Assembly: GCA_019614645.1 (NCBI GenBank)
Contig: JABWDB010000005.1
Location: 12,392,001-12,456,000, forward strand
DNA: 64,000 nucleotides
Source of the DNA: Stratiolaelaps scimitus
Taxonomy: Eukaryota; Arthropoda; Arachnida; Mesostigmata; Laelapidae
Direction of reading: 5' to 3'
In this document: positions 20,137 through 32,562 of the stretch, piece by piece
How positions within the stretch are numbered: position 1 is the first letter of the stretch
Layout: each line of letters opens with the position of its first letter
Notes under the pieces: generated by a model
Told to the model about the DNA's origin: nothing
Databases searched by the model: none
Seen by the model: the letters and a program-made list of their open reading frames with translations, nothing else
Position numbers and translations under genes: made by a program

Positions 20137-20374
20137 TAGAACAAAAATAGAGCAACGCATGAAATTCAAAAGAGTATGAACAGTTAGAATAAGCTGTTAG
20201 CAATCGACAGGCATCGGCAGTTGTTAATTTCATTAAAGGAGCCGTCATAAATTTCGCCGTAGCTAATGATTCTTTTGGCATCAGGATGCAGAGCAAGTTT
20301 CGGCAAGAAAATCGACGGAAACCACTTGCGTAATCGATAATGTGCTTCTATTATGGATGATACGCTCTGCCTAG

Positions 20375-20460
20375 CCTATCACTAGACATCAGCCTAGTGC
20401 TCCCTGAGCGGTTCATTCGGTGCGAGGACCCTATATACTATATATTCTATTAGTGATAGG
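20375..20460. repeat. Short element with 10-bp inverted ends
   Basis: CCTATCACTA (20375-20384) and TAGTGATAGG (20451-20460) are perfect inverted repeats enclosing 66 bp. The interior TCAGCCTAGTG...CCTGAG motif recurs, slightly altered, near 23334-23356. It could be a miniature element or coincidence. Confidence 0.3.
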
Positions 20461-21160
20461 AGCGCGGCTAAAGCCTGCACCCCGCCCCAGAGGCCTTTAA
20501 CTTTACGTGTGATCGACGAACTGATTGGCAATACAGTAATACGCTAATTGATTCCTCTCAAGCTTAGTCTGTTCTATCGCCGTGTCATCGTTTCATGGCA
20601 CGGTCCACGATCGAGGAAAGTCAATATATTGACGCCCAGCACGAAAACTATCAGCAAGCGAGCACTATCAGGCGACACGTGGCAACCACCATTAACTTTG
20701 GTAACACATCGACTTAACTGTACACTCGAGCATACGTCACGCGAATGTTGTGTTTTTTTTCTTTTTGTTATTAAAATACAATACATTTTTCTATCTAGTC
20801 AACGGCATCGATCTCTTTCGATTCGATCAGCTCTCGAAGAACGTGAAATATTATGATGATTTTGTTGATATCAGATTATTAATAATAATAGTAATAACCA
20901 CCACCATCATCGAGGTGTTGCACTAACATGCGAGTTATTATCGATGGCTCCTCTGCCATAGTGAGAATAAGGCGATGGGAAATGGGCAGGCGTTGTAGAC
21001 CTCGGTCACCCGGGGGCCCATAACCGACACAAACGCACATCAATCATACTCATTTAAATCATGTATAATTTATCTATATATATATATGACCCTCCCTCTC
21101 TCTCTCTCTATTTGTTTGTCTTGTCATCTCTTGTGAATTGTTGTCAGTCGAAGTTCGACG
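20461..21160. other. No recognised gene
   Basis: One plus-strand frame of 102 codons (20548-20856) overlaps a minus-strand frame over the same DNA and has no start in good context. (CT)n runs lie near 21092-21110. Confidence 0.4.
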
Positions 21161-22320
21161 CAGGTTCGCCGTTCCTGCTGTGGTCGCATGCTGATGTTTG
21201 CGGTCTTGGCCGGAGGCTTAGTCTGTGACGATGAGGAGGAGGATGCTGGTGCTGCTGCTAGTGCTGAAACAGCAGCAGCAGCTGCAGCGCCAGCAGGCGG
21301 CGTTCCATCGCCGCTGGCGCGATTCGTCTCTAGTGGCCGTCCGAATCCTAGAGGTTGTAGTCGTCGTAGTTGTGTTGGCCGTAGCAGCAGCAGCAGCAGG
21401 AGTAGTTGTTAGTGGCTGTAGTTTCTCGTTGTCGTTGTACTTCTTCTTTCCTCTCGTTCGCCTTCTTCTGGCCTATCTATCGGGGCGCAGGGACACGCTT
21501 GAATGGACACAGCCGGTGGCGGCGGCGGCAGCAGGAGGAGGCTGTCGACTGGTAACGACAAACATGGCCGTAGGTATCTAGGCAGACACATAGCTCTTTG
21601 TTGATTGCTGCTCTCCCGCTCACGCGGCCGGCTACCGATGATGAGTGGCGCGTGGACAGTGGTTGTCGATGGAAGACAGGAATACACACGGAGGGGACAC
21701 GGCCCGTAGAAATAGCGACAACTATAGCGGTCCAACCCAGCCACCAGCAGAACCAGCATCGTCAACCGCCACCGCAGCTGTAACAGCCACAACAACAACT
21801 CCTGCTGCTGCTGCTGCTACTAGCACTTGTCAGCCCTATGGGGACACCACAGGTTGGTGGTCATCGGCCTGACTGGCTGGCCGTTTCCCGGGGACCGCGA
21901 CACGAACGCGATCGGGCGGCGACCACGGGACGTAGCAATGAGCGCAATAGGCCAACAGGGAACGAACTTGGCCGAGTCGTAAACGACAACGGTGGCGTCT
22001 AACAACTCCCGCAGAAGTGGTCGAAATAGCATCCACAGCAGCAGCAGCAGCAACAGCAGCAACATCAACAACCAAAGCGTCAACAATGAGATACGAGCTC
22101 GTCTCTGCTGCCATGATAATTTTGAGTGCCATTTTTCCGGGGGCCCCATCATCAGCAGCAGATGCCGCCGCTGCCGCTGCCGCGGCAATAACAGCAGCAG
22201 CAGCAGCAGTAGCAGCCGAAGCACAGCGAGCAAATGCACGAGCGGACACAGATCATCGTCAGCCAAATCGAGCAACTGCTGCCACAACGAGATAAATAAA
22301 TAGCCTCCACCGGTAGTCGT
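21161..22320 (+). repeat. CAG/GCA trinucleotide-rich block
   Basis: Dense imperfect (CAG)n, (GCA)n and (CAA)n repeats keep several frames open on both strands, giving poly-Gln, poly-Ala, poly-Leu or poly-Ser depending on frame. A pyrimidine-rich acceptor-like site (GTTGTCAG) precedes it near 21150. Blocks of this kind occur in arthropod 5' exons and regulatory DNA. I cannot choose a coding frame with confidence. Confidence 0.5.
22086..22295 (+). CDS. Possible small secreted or membrane peptide, 69 codons
   Basis: ATG at 22086 has A at -3. The product begins MRYELVSAAMIILSAIFPGA: charged start, hydrophobic core, then a small-residue region, which looks like a signal peptide. Poly-Ala and an Ala/Arg/Asp/Thr tail follow. 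Much of the sequence is trinucleotide repeat, so the frame may be accidental. No family recognised; no neighbour supports it. Confidence 0.18.
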   Translation: MRYELVSAAMIILSAIFPGAPSSAADAAAAAAAAITAAAAAVAAEAQRANARADTDHRQPNRATAATTR

Positions 22321-25234
22321 AGCCGTGAACGCGGGTCTGAACGCTCTTGTCGGAATTCTCTCTACGCCATTGGAAATTTATAATAATACTAATTTATTAT
22401 TTTTATTATTATTACTATTACTACCACGACTACTGCCACTACTATCATTATCAATGACCATCATCATCCGTATCAGCGGCCACAGCAGCATCAATGATCG
22501 GTATTCATTATCGTCGTCCAGCACTGCTACATTCGCTGATGATTCGCACACACACAGACATGCAACGGAATCAAATCAATTCGCGCGACACGAAATCTTC
22601 GAGGGTAATGCAGGAAAACAGAATAGATGCGGGCACATTACCATTAACAACGGGAGAAACACAGAGAGATAGAGGGAGAGCGAGAGATAGTAAGCGAGTT
22701 CTTGTTAGCAGAAATGTTTAGATAAACAGTGCAAAGCAGATAGATGAAATTGAATAACACGAGGTGTGTGCGGCATAGTTTCATGGACCTGTCGAGGTCC
22801 CTCTGCCTTCGTTTACCTCGGGCGCTTACTGCTGGTTCGTGTATGTCTCTAATACGGTGACAGCAATAGAAGCAATGAGGTTTAATGAGGTTTACGCTCA
22901 TTAAGCTCAGCAGAGCGTTACGCTGGAGAGCGAAGAAATAGAACCGCCCGCCCACTCATACATATGACAGTCAGACGCTGCTAAAATCGTGTGTCATGTG
23001 CCATCTATCAAAGACATCTGCTTGACTGCCTTGCTACGCCACGTGGTTAATTTCGCTTATTCGTCCACCACCTAGAACTAGCCGTGGAGCGTTCGATGAC
23101 ACGCGCCGGAGTACCAGCAGCGGGCAGGGTAATGGGTTCCAATGTACGGTGCGAACAGGGCACCGCAACAAACAAATCGTCAACGGTTTCATTTGCCAGA
23201 TTCATGCGTATCAGTGTATTTTCTATGATAAAATAGTTAAGTGAAACTTGAATCGAAAATTAGCTGGAATAATATGGGCTAGCAAGAACACGCGTTTGAA
23301 AGGTGGCTGACTTTCTATGGTAGGCCCCTTGATGTCAGCCTAGTGGTTCCTGAGTCAAGCCAGTCTCGTACATGACCGTCGTGAGTCGGTGCTTGGGCGT
23401 TCGTCGAACATCCCAGCGCATTTCAACATGTACCAATATCATATATATATTTTTTTTTTTATTACACCACTTGCTTTTTATTTGCATAAACGAAGGTTAA
23501 GGGCTAGGTTAAGGTTAAGAACACACACATATATGAATATATATATATATAGCTCTTTTTTCCTTGTGCGCATTTCGCAGAATGGTGGTAACGACCTCAG
23601 CAGAATATGACAGGTTTCAACATCTGATGAAGAATAATAACGTCCATCTAAACAACGTTCCTCCTTTTCTATGTCGAATACCCTGTTTTTCTGCCTCGTC
23701 GATTTGTCCAAATTGAACCCTAAACTGTTTGCGGGAAAAAAAATAACTGATGGGTGATGAGACACAGACGTACATATCATCATCGTTCATGGAATTATAA
23801 TCAAGTGAGACCAGAAGCTAAGGATATATTTTTTTTATATACCATTATTATAATGTCGGCATTAAATTAAATTGAAAGTTACACACGTTCTCATCATTCG
23901 ATCTGTATTATGGTTTTGATTATTGTGTTATAAGTAGCGGCAGTGAAGACATATAGAAGATTACCTGCTATTATTATTATTATTATATATGAGTTTCTAT
24001 TCAGTTTTCAATTTGTTACATCCGGTCAGTTATCTATCATAACCACGCTGGTCAACAGATCGCCTATCAACGGCCTTTATAGCGTCATCATCATATTTTC
24101 CTGCTGCTCAGATTTATATACATCGATCAATTGTCGATCTATCAATAATAATTAATGAGTGAATCGCTTCGGCAATATTCGCTGTCGAGTGCAGGCGAAC
24201 AGCATGCCAACTGCTCCGTCGATATATTTTGCATAGCCGCATAAACAAATCTGTAACAACTGTATTAACATATATTCGATGTTGAATATTAATTATAATT
24301 GTTCGTCTTAAAATACACAATACTACATTGATTTACGTCCATTCGTGTGTGTGAGCCGCTGCATGCTGGCGTAATACAAGAAATCATCAGCCGAAATAAC
24401 AATAATAATAACAACCAATTTCAGTATTCATATTTGTCTTGCTAATAAACAGGCGTAGTGTAGTGCAAGCACCGTGAGCGGCATATAGATTTCAATGCAA
24501 TTGCCATCCGTCAGCTATTGCCAGTGATTCCGATCATTTTGCCCAGCCCTCTCTCCCTCTCTCTATCACCTCTAAATTTTCCGACGATACATCATGTCGA
24601 GTATCGCTGATCAAAGTATAATAGCTGATGAAAGTGCACCTCTACGGGTTGATTGGCTGAGATTGATACAGGGTGAGTGCAAACGGCCTCTCGCTCAATC
24701 GTTGCTGACACATCCCCCATGCAGAGTTAGACAAAATAGCATAGTATAGATGCTATCGTGCAATTGTGGAACTTGTAAAAACACACATTGTCGTTTATCG
24801 ATATGGGCGGGGGAGACGGTGTCAATGATGGTTCAATCAACTTATCAGTACAGTAACGTCCATTCATAGTTTACGGACAGAGGACGCTAATGTGCATGTA
24901 CACTGCTCTATAGTAGATTTGAACAATCGCGATTAGAACTAAACTGAAGCACATTATATTCGATTGAACGGTGAGCTGTCGTTTCGCTGTTTCCGTAGTT
25001 CGTTTCACGTTAAGCGAAGAGCCATCGGAAACTTTGTCATCACCCTGTATCAGAGCTGTGCTTGTCACAGCAGCAATAATAAAGAGACAAAATCAATAGA
25101 GACAAACGTATGACAGCAATAACTGCAAACAATAATAATAATAATCAAAATCAAAATACTGGTTTCCGCTCGCCTTTCCCTGCCCCGGGCCGGATGGTGA
25201 TCGCTCGATCGACCGGTGATACATTTATCGATAC

Positions 25235-25285
25235 GAGAGAGAGAGAGAGAGAGAGAGAGACAGGATCGAGAGAGAGAGAGAGAGA
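25235..25285. repeat. (GA)n microsatellite, two tracts
   Basis: AG tracts at about 25235-25260 and 25269-25285, separated by CAGGATC. Confidence 0.9.
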
Positions 25286-25690
25286 TGAAATGGAATTGGC
25301 ACAATCGCAATGTCATACGCGATGTCAATTGCATCCGGAGGCCAAATAAAATTGGCGTACGTACAGACTGATGGACACAGAGCCGCCGCCGACACCACCA
25401 CCATCATCATCACCAGCACAGCCAGCAACGGCGGCGATGATGTCTACGATAGTGACTTGGCTGCCGTTCAGCGTCGAGTTGTTGGCAGCCGGCTTGAGCC
25501 CTATCTTACTCGTTGCCACGATACGATCTCGTGCTCCGTCCCCTGTTGCTGCCCTGGGACAACAACAATTGTTCAGCACGCAGCAATTGAAATGACGCTG
25601 CGGCGAGACGCTAGTGGTTACCGCCGAGTTACTGCAGCAACCACTGCGGATGATGATATCGTCGTGGCTACCGTTGCGGCATTATGATAT

Positions 25691-25715
25691 ACATATATAT
25701 ATATATATATATATA
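25691..25715. repeat. (TA)n microsatellite
   Basis: TA dinucleotide tract. Confidence 0.9.
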
Positions 25716-27131
25716 ATAGCACAGTATCTATGAGCAGCTAGCTACTGCGCCGAGCGTCGATATAATAGCAACTATTAGACAAGCAGTAGTGCTATGCGGG
25801 TTTGTGTCGCATCTATTTCGAACAGCAGCAGCGGCAGCAGCCTCAGCAGTGACACATTCTGCTGGTCTATCACTACATGACCACTAAGACGAACCCGTAG
25901 ATGTCTCCGTAGACGCATATGTTAACGACGACCTCAACGACTAACGAACGACATGCAAGCAACTACTACTATTACTAGTAGCAATAGTAGTAGTAGTAAT
26001 AGTATTCGAAATGCAGTGGACTCGAACTTATAAACTGCTGCTGATGCTGGTGTCGCCGAGACACGCGGACGTTGTTGTCACTGCTTCTGTGTCAAGATCT
26101 GGCAGCAGCAGCGCCTGATGCGGTCGCGAGGCGAACTCGGACAAAGCCCACGAGACGGTGGAATAGCTCAGGAAAAAGACTGCTAATGACTTTTTACGAG
26201 GCGGTAGTCCAGTTATAGAGTTAGCACAAGTAGCCACATACAGCGGTTGTGCTCGGCTGGCTTCAAGCTTAGGAAAGCACAAGTGCACAAAGCGTGTAGC
26301 TCTGATGCAATCACCGCGGCGACACTGTACGTTATTACAGTGGCGAGCTGCGATTATGGCGTAGCTACATCAGGTGCATAGACATTGCGAGGGGGCGCGA
26401 GAGAGCGAGATAGATAGAAACAATGATGAGGTCTCGTGCCAAGAAACTCATTATTGCCAACAGGATGATAGTTTCGAATGCACATGATAACGGTAAATAC
26501 GGAATGATATCTATTCGTGTATGCGTGCGCTATGATATGATTTGCAGTTGAGGTGCAATTATTAGTAACGAGTTAATGCGATTGGCAGGGGTCCCTCTAG
26601 TCCTGTTCGATTAAAGGAAATACGATTTAATATATAATGTAGCATTCTACGAAACGGCCGATATTGTTGAATGTCAACGTGCCTCTAATGGCTGACAATG
26701 CAATTCCAACCTACCGTATGGTAGTCGGAATGGAAATATCTCCTTATATCCAGCGAGTCATTATTACCTGCAAGAGACGCGAGAGAACGACAGTTAATAT
26801 AGATGCAAGTTAATTACTTCAAGATATCACAAAGCACAAAGAACACACGTACATTCAAGAACGATGTGAGTCACTTTGATTGAACGCGTACGTTAGAAAT
26901 CTGCTGGCATCTATAGCTGCGATGCAGTGTGCCATTTGTCAATTGGACCATACGCGATTTATCCTGTCATATTCACTAACGGAATCATCGAACAATTGCC
27001 CTGTCCTTGATACGCTTCATATCGATTTTGTCCCAACTGACTTGATCCATCAACATCTGCAACCGATATGGGTGGGTTAATGGGCTTTTTTATTTTGTTT
27101 TGTTATTTTTGTTTTGTCTGGTGGTTTGCAG

Positions 27132-27283
27132 AATGCATAATGCCCATGCGTGTCTCAGCCGTAGTTACGGTGAAGGGTGGGACGCATAAACTATTCCCTA
27201 ACCCCGGGCTTCCCCCACACTCAACCTCCCAAGGCTCGAATAGGCTGCAACCTTACAACACGCGCCAAATCAAATTGCATTGA
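27132..27283 (+). CDS. Weak candidate terminal exon, unknown protein
   Basis: A T-rich tract of about 40 bases ends in GGTTTGCAG (AG at 27130-27131), a strong acceptor-like site. One frame then reads about 50 residues (includes MRVSAVVTVKGGTHKLF) to TGA at 27281-27283. There is no poly(A) signal close by and no matching upstream exon was identified. Could be chance or a fragment of an unknown repeat. Confidence 0.18.
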
Positions 27284-29626
27284 ACAGCATCGTTTTACAA
27301 ATGTTTTATTTTCGGTTACTTCAAGCGTACGCACTCGCCGTGCCCTTGTGCCATTTCCATTGACGAGTTCCTGTCCTGCCTAACTACGGGAGCGGGAGAG
27401 GCAACGTCAATTCGCCGGCCTTCTCTCACCATATCACCACTTGAGCAGATGAACGGCCAACGTGTGAAAAGTAGCACCTCGGCGTAGCCAGCGCGATTTT
27501 TCGCATTTGACTCTGTCGGGCGGCTTGTGCGCTCACAGTCAACATGCAATGTACTTGAATCCATCAGCAGGCCGCGAGGACAACAACGGCATGCCTACAT
27601 CGATGATGTACGAAACAAACGCACAATTTCGACGCATTGTCATCAACCAAAGTCTCCGGCAGTGTTTTTTCGCGCGGCGACTTTCTGTGCGGGTATTCCC
27701 GCCTCGTTCCCAGTTCGGCACCATCTCGCCCTTGTCCTCTCTCTTGGTCTCTCACGGTATTTGATCGCTGGTTGCGTGATGAAATGGTGCACGTATAACA
27801 AAATTTGCGACAACGTACGGACGCGCATGGACGATAGCGAGTTAGTATTGTTTGGTGTTGTTACTGCAACGAGCATTCTCTGCCCGAGTATTTACGTTGG
27901 TCCACCCCCGTGCCCATCCGCCCGTCAATGCCACTCGTTGCTCGGCTGCTCCCTCGTTTCGATGGTGTTCTGGTTCGAGGAACGATGTGGACATACATGC
28001 GGCGTATATATATGTATAAAAAAAATAATAAGAAATTTACTGATAAACATTTTTATACATGTATTGTGGCAGCGACGTCGCGTTGCGCGCTCCTTTTGTC
28101 TCTGTGATCTCGCTGCCAACTCATTGATATCTATCACGTCCATTAGACGACGCAAACAGGATAATAAGTATAACTTCACGTATACCTCTATGGAGGGGGC
28201 ATATCTGCGAATCTCGAAAAATACTACGAATGTATGCTTCGCTTCCCATGATTCAGTTGCTTTGCAAGTCACTCATCAAGGTCTGTGCTGTTCCCTAAAC
28301 ACCCCCACCTCGTAACAAATGAACTGAGAGATGTTCTAGGTTCGAAGCTTGGTGCTCTTTCCAACTCGCTCACGATCGACTAATGCAGAAACATGATTGG
28401 CAAATAGCCGATCGACACAGACGAGCACACACACACCGTTGCTATTGATTTAGATACAGCAGATTTTATCGCAATGATTTCACGATTTAATGAGGCTGCT
28501 TCGTTTAATTACGACGGAAGCTAGAGAGAGAAAACCGCGACTACACAAAGGGACAAGCACTCCCGTAACGCCGTCCATTGGCAAATAATGACAAGAACGA
28601 AATAGTGCAATACGAGTGACCCCTTGTATTGCTCGCTCGCGACATCCCCGCCACGAGCCGAGTCTGTAGTGTTGCCAACGGTACGAGGCAATTGTAGTAT
28701 CTCTATTCAGCGTTGTGCACGCTGCACGACGTACTTGACTTAGAATTCGATACGCGTCACGATCTACACGTAACAGAAGAGCTATCGTTGTGACGAGTTC
28801 ATGGCTACGTTTCTGGTTACACCTAAACCTTTTGCATTGTACAAAGCGACCCTAACGAAACTTGTTGGAAAAAAAGGCAAAGCCCGCGTCCTTTGGTAGG
28901 CGTGACCTAGTTGGAAACGGTACCGTTATAATAATACTATTTTACATAATACCTACGACACATATTTCGACTATCCATATCTAGCATAGTTCACCGTGAG
29001 GAAATTCGACGTGTCAAACACAAATGTGACCGCGCCGGAATCGTGCTGTTGAAAGGGCTAAATCTAAACATCGACAAGTTCGATGACAGCAAGGGAGTAC
29101 CAACACACAGCAAAGTCCAAAGAGATGTACACATCAGCCCCCTTCAATCGCCGCCCGTCTGATGACTGGTGTAACCGCCCATTTTGACTTCCAGGCATTG
29201 CCCTGTCTACAGCATTGCCGCTACCTCCGTCGTCGTGCGCTTGCCTCGGCCACACTTGTCCATGGTGGACATTGGACATCGGCCGATGGCGCCAATGAGA
29301 TTGATGATAATGATGTCTTTGTCAGACGCAACAGCTTCTACCGTTATAGGAGAACACCAGCAAGAGAACAATTTCCGCCAGTAACAGCAGCAACAGTAGA
29401 AGTAGTAGTGGCAGTCGTGCTGGCGGTGCTGTTGTTTGCGGCCTCATACTGACGCGTATCGCTGCGGCGGCCTGACGCTGCTGTTGTGCTATGGTAGCTC
29501 TCCCGTTGGAGCAGCACTGTCTCGGTTGGGCAAATCATAACAGACAAGGCTGCAAACAGCAATGCAATGCTGCGAAGGCGGCCTCATTCCTCTATCGACC
29601 GTTTCAGCCATAATGCGAGGCAATGA

Positions 29627-29648
29627 ATATATATATATATATATATAT
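29627..29648. repeat. (TA)n microsatellite
   Basis: TA dinucleotide tract. Confidence 0.9.
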
Positions 29649-29877
29649 GTAATACTTGGTAGTGCTGTATATGCTGGATTCTTCAAAGAATTCCTCCAAT
29701 TCTGGTGTACAGTTTGATTCTCAACATATCAAACGCAATGCTATCTGAATGGTAAGTTGCTCCTTTATGTTGTCTTCAACCAGTGTTGTCCCAGCCGTTG
29801 TTGACGAGTCGTCACGTAATTTGCAATATTTCGATGTACAACTCCTCCTCACATCAAGCGACACCTAACGGGACGCC

Positions 29878-29976
29878 ATGCACACGACTGCCCCTCCACT
29901 CAGCAGATTAGCTGCGCCGCCAACACACAGATCTTTGCTTCTCGAAGATGTCGATGGCTTCATGTCGTATATGTCT
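29878..29976 (+). CDS. Candidate first coding exon, unknown small protein
   Basis: ATG at 29878 has G at -3 and an in-frame TAA four codons upstream, so the start is well defined. 33 codons (MHTTAPPLSRLAAPP at the start, LLLEDVDGFMSYMS at the end) reach a near-consensus donor, TCT|GTAAGTCTG, at 29977 in phase 0. The composition is not repeat-driven. It pairs with the candidate exon at 30203. No family recognised. Confidence 0.33.
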
Positions 29977-30202
29977 GTAAGTCTGTTGTTTTCCCGTCGC
30001 CGCCGCCGCCGTCATTGCATCGCATCGCAATCGCGACCCTTTCTCGTATTCTGCCCCAAACGACGAGCGCTGACCGAAAGACGACGTCGAAACACGTAAC
30101 GATAATGGCTCCTGTATGCAGCCGTATCTGGTTTACGCAGCGACGGCGAACTGGCCACGGGGGCCGAAACTGACCGGCCTGGCTGTTGTTTTTTTTTCTC
30201 AG

Positions 30203-30247
30203 CTCCTGCCCATGCCAATGCAGCAGCTCAGGGAACGTCGCCACTGA
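30203..30247 (+). CDS. Candidate second exon, unknown small protein
   Basis: An unusually strong acceptor (GTTGTTTTTTTTTCTCAG, AG at 30201-30202) opens this exon. In phase 0 it adds 14 residues (LLPMPMQQLRERRH) and stops at TGA 30245-30247, giving a 47-residue protein with a 226-bp intron. Another frame stays open from the acceptor to 30410 and reads more like ordinary protein (Met/Glu/Ala-rich), so the upstream donor may differ. AATAAA occurs near 30684. Confidence 0.27.
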   Translation, partial: LLPMPMQQLRERRH

Positions 30248-32462
30248 ACCAGACGTCCGTCCGATGGTAACGAGACGGGGCATTGTCCCAATGGTGGACG
30301 AAGAAATGATAGCAACGGCAGCGATCGCGGCGGGCGGCCCGAAGCTGCAGATGGAGGGGCGTGGGGTGGCCGGCCGCTGCCGACAGAGCGAAGACGCTAA
30401 GTCCTCATAGTGAAGATATACCTCGATTCGCGTTCGAGCAGCAGCAGCAGCCGCAGCAGCTCGACGAGAATGACGATGACGTATGCTCGTTCGCCGACGG
30501 TCAGCGGCGAAACGAAGACCAGATGCTCTGCCGTCGCCTGAGGGGATCTTCGCTCTAATTGATCCAGTTTACGACCTCGTTTTTGAGCTCGACTTTTACG
30601 ATACGCCGTTCTCTCCTCGCCCTGTGACACTCATCGTGCGAAGAACTCTGCGCGGGTTAGTGGTTTCCTTTTGTTTAGCGAAATAAAAAAACAAACCCTC
30701 AATCATCTCAGGCTTTGCCGGTTCTGTCGAGAGCGAATGAGATCGACGCCACACGCGAATGCAAACCGAACCCTGAGCGTATGATTGCTCAATTAAGCGC
30801 AGTATTTACCGCAAGCGGCTCCTTAAAACGACTCGTTTACGGCGATGATCATCTGATGGAGAAAACGCGAAGTGATATGTAAATCTCAACGTTGCAATTA
30901 TATGGGATAGGTGAACAAAGAAAGTTGCTCGTGCGAGAGGCTAATTACCCACGCATGACTAGTAATTGTCACAAAAATAGCGTTCTCCCTTATAACGGCG
31001 TGCGACATGTTGCTATCGACAGTGCTGTCTCGTATAAACAGCAACGCAGAATAAGTATATATATCGATATATATATATAAGTATATATATATATATATCG
31101 ATTATACCGGTGTAAATTACTTCATCTTCTTATAGATGACAGTAAGACAATACGTGTGCTGTCTGCAAACGGGCGCAATCACACCGACGGATATGCACAT
31201 AGACTTACGTATATTTGGCCGTTTCGTGATCTTCGCTTGTCACAGCTATCGCTGTTCTTGACACAGATACCACGAAGATAAAGCCGCTTCTAAAGCAGAT
31301 CTGATGAAGACCTTCGCACGGTTCGCAAGCATTTCGTCAAGTTCTGTGGCAAGTCGTCGTCACCGCATTGTCTTCATTGATCTTCCCTGATCCGCTGCGT
31401 TTTTTTTTTCTCGCGTTCGACTAACATTCGTGTCTTCTCAGACCGGATTGTTAGAGATTGACTACGTAATCTTTGCGTTACATTGTATAGCGTCTCATTG
31501 ACGGTCTTCTCATGATATCCGTCGATCATCTGTTCGTTCCGCTGGTCTGCTGTGGTCAATTTCTCACCATACGTTTTTGCTTGCTGGAAAACTGGAAACG
31601 TAGATAAATCGAGAACGCAGCTGGACTAAGCTCCAGCGGGGATCACCAATTCGATAAGACGCGGTGGGCAATTTCAACATTTTTTTTTTGGAAGACAGTG
31701 TCACATGCAAATACGCCACCTGATCATCGGCTTTTTGGCCCTCTCCTAGCTAAGCATAGTACACGATGATTGAATAACTACCTCTTAAGATTGGCTAATT
31801 AATGTGAAATTGGCGAGTCCCTTGGCTACACGCGGGCAACGAACGACACCGCATTGACAGAGTCGATTGGCCGGGGATTCGATCGCGCTGGTGTCGCAAG
31901 CTCGAGTGGTAAGCTCGGAGTCAGCTCATAATTATTATAGACAATATCTTAATTTGTCTCTTCTCATCAGGTACAGGTTGGACTTCTACATTTTTATATT
32001 TCAAACATCTTCATATTCCATATAAAAACCTCGGACGCATATTGACAGGGTGTGTGGTATTGAATTGTTCCTCATAATTTGTGCAAGCGATTTGAAGTCG
32101 ACCAGACCAGCGAAGTGAGAACAAGTAAGTTCGCCACAACTAAGGTGCTGCACAGCTACCTTGATTACGTTCACTAATTAGTGTACGCTTTGATCGCTGT
32201 CCGTCAGATGATGCATTGCGGAGGCTATTCGCGTTCCATTATCAACATCTCGTCTAGCTCATTAACATTAATCAATCAAATCATAATTTTTTTTACGCTT
32301 ATGCAGTATGTATAGTGTCATTTAGTCTGGATTAATGATCGACGCGTTCACCGTTTTTTGGCGAACCGTGAAAAGGTCGTTCGCTGCCGGCAGCAATGTT
32401 CGGCCAACTGCTTTAGCCTGTTAACAGGGTGCTCGAAACCTGGCCGTCTAGTAGAAAAAATT
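30248..32462. other. No recognised gene; (TA)n and AT-rich DNA
   Basis: Short frames at 30361-30558 and 30483-30686 overlap in different frames, with CAG repeats near 30440. (TA)n tracts span 31055-31098. A GTAAGTTCG donor-like site at about 32125 follows a reasonable acceptor near 32050, but every frame between them is closed. Confidence 0.4.
31055..31098. repeat. (TA)n microsatellites
   Basis: Two TA tracts interrupted by CG and AAG. Confidence 0.9.
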
Positions 32463-32562
32463 GTAGATAGTTGCTAAAACTTCTATTTCGATAGACGTAT
32501 TAGCAACTGTCTACCAATTAGTAACCCTCAATCTAACTGTCTACCAGTTAGTAAGCCTCAAT
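32463..32562. repeat. Inverted repeat joined to a two-copy tandem repeat
   Basis: 32463-32477 and 32500-32514 are 15-bp inverted copies with one mismatch (22-nt loop). The right arm is also the start of a roughly 29-30 bp unit repeated in tandem (32504-32532 and 32533-32562), sharing AACTGTCTACCA and TTAGTAA. The motif is therefore present three times, once inverted. Confidence 0.6.

Larger units (their letters stand above)
22321..29877. other. Largely unannotated intergenic or intronic DNA
   Basis: Simple repeats dominate: (TTA)n near 22395-22420, T/TA-rich runs near 23450 and 23535, (ATT)n near 23970, (GA)n at 25235-25285, (TA)n at 25691-25715 and (TA)n at 29627-29648. Open frames (for example 27527-28315 plus, 26028-26288 minus) lack starts in context or family resemblance. 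One weak terminal-exon candidate is listed at 27132-27283. Confidence 0.4.

Noticed and set aside
23490..23520. Telomere-like or SINE-tail AGGTTAAG repeats
   Set aside because: Units are irregular and match neither TTAGG telomere repeats nor enough of the SINE tail to call.
27527..28315. 262-codon plus-strand frame
   Set aside because: It passes through AT-rich low-complexity sequence and overlaps other open frames on both strands. Cys/Ile/Arg-rich without recognisable motifs.
31861..31935. tRNA-like SINE head
   Set aside because: A B-box-like GATCGAATCCCC occurs on the minus strand and an A-box-like motif on the plus strand, but not in the same orientation and spacing.
32060..32124. Exon between a good acceptor and a GTAAGTTCG donor
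   Set aside because: All three frames contain a stop before the donor.
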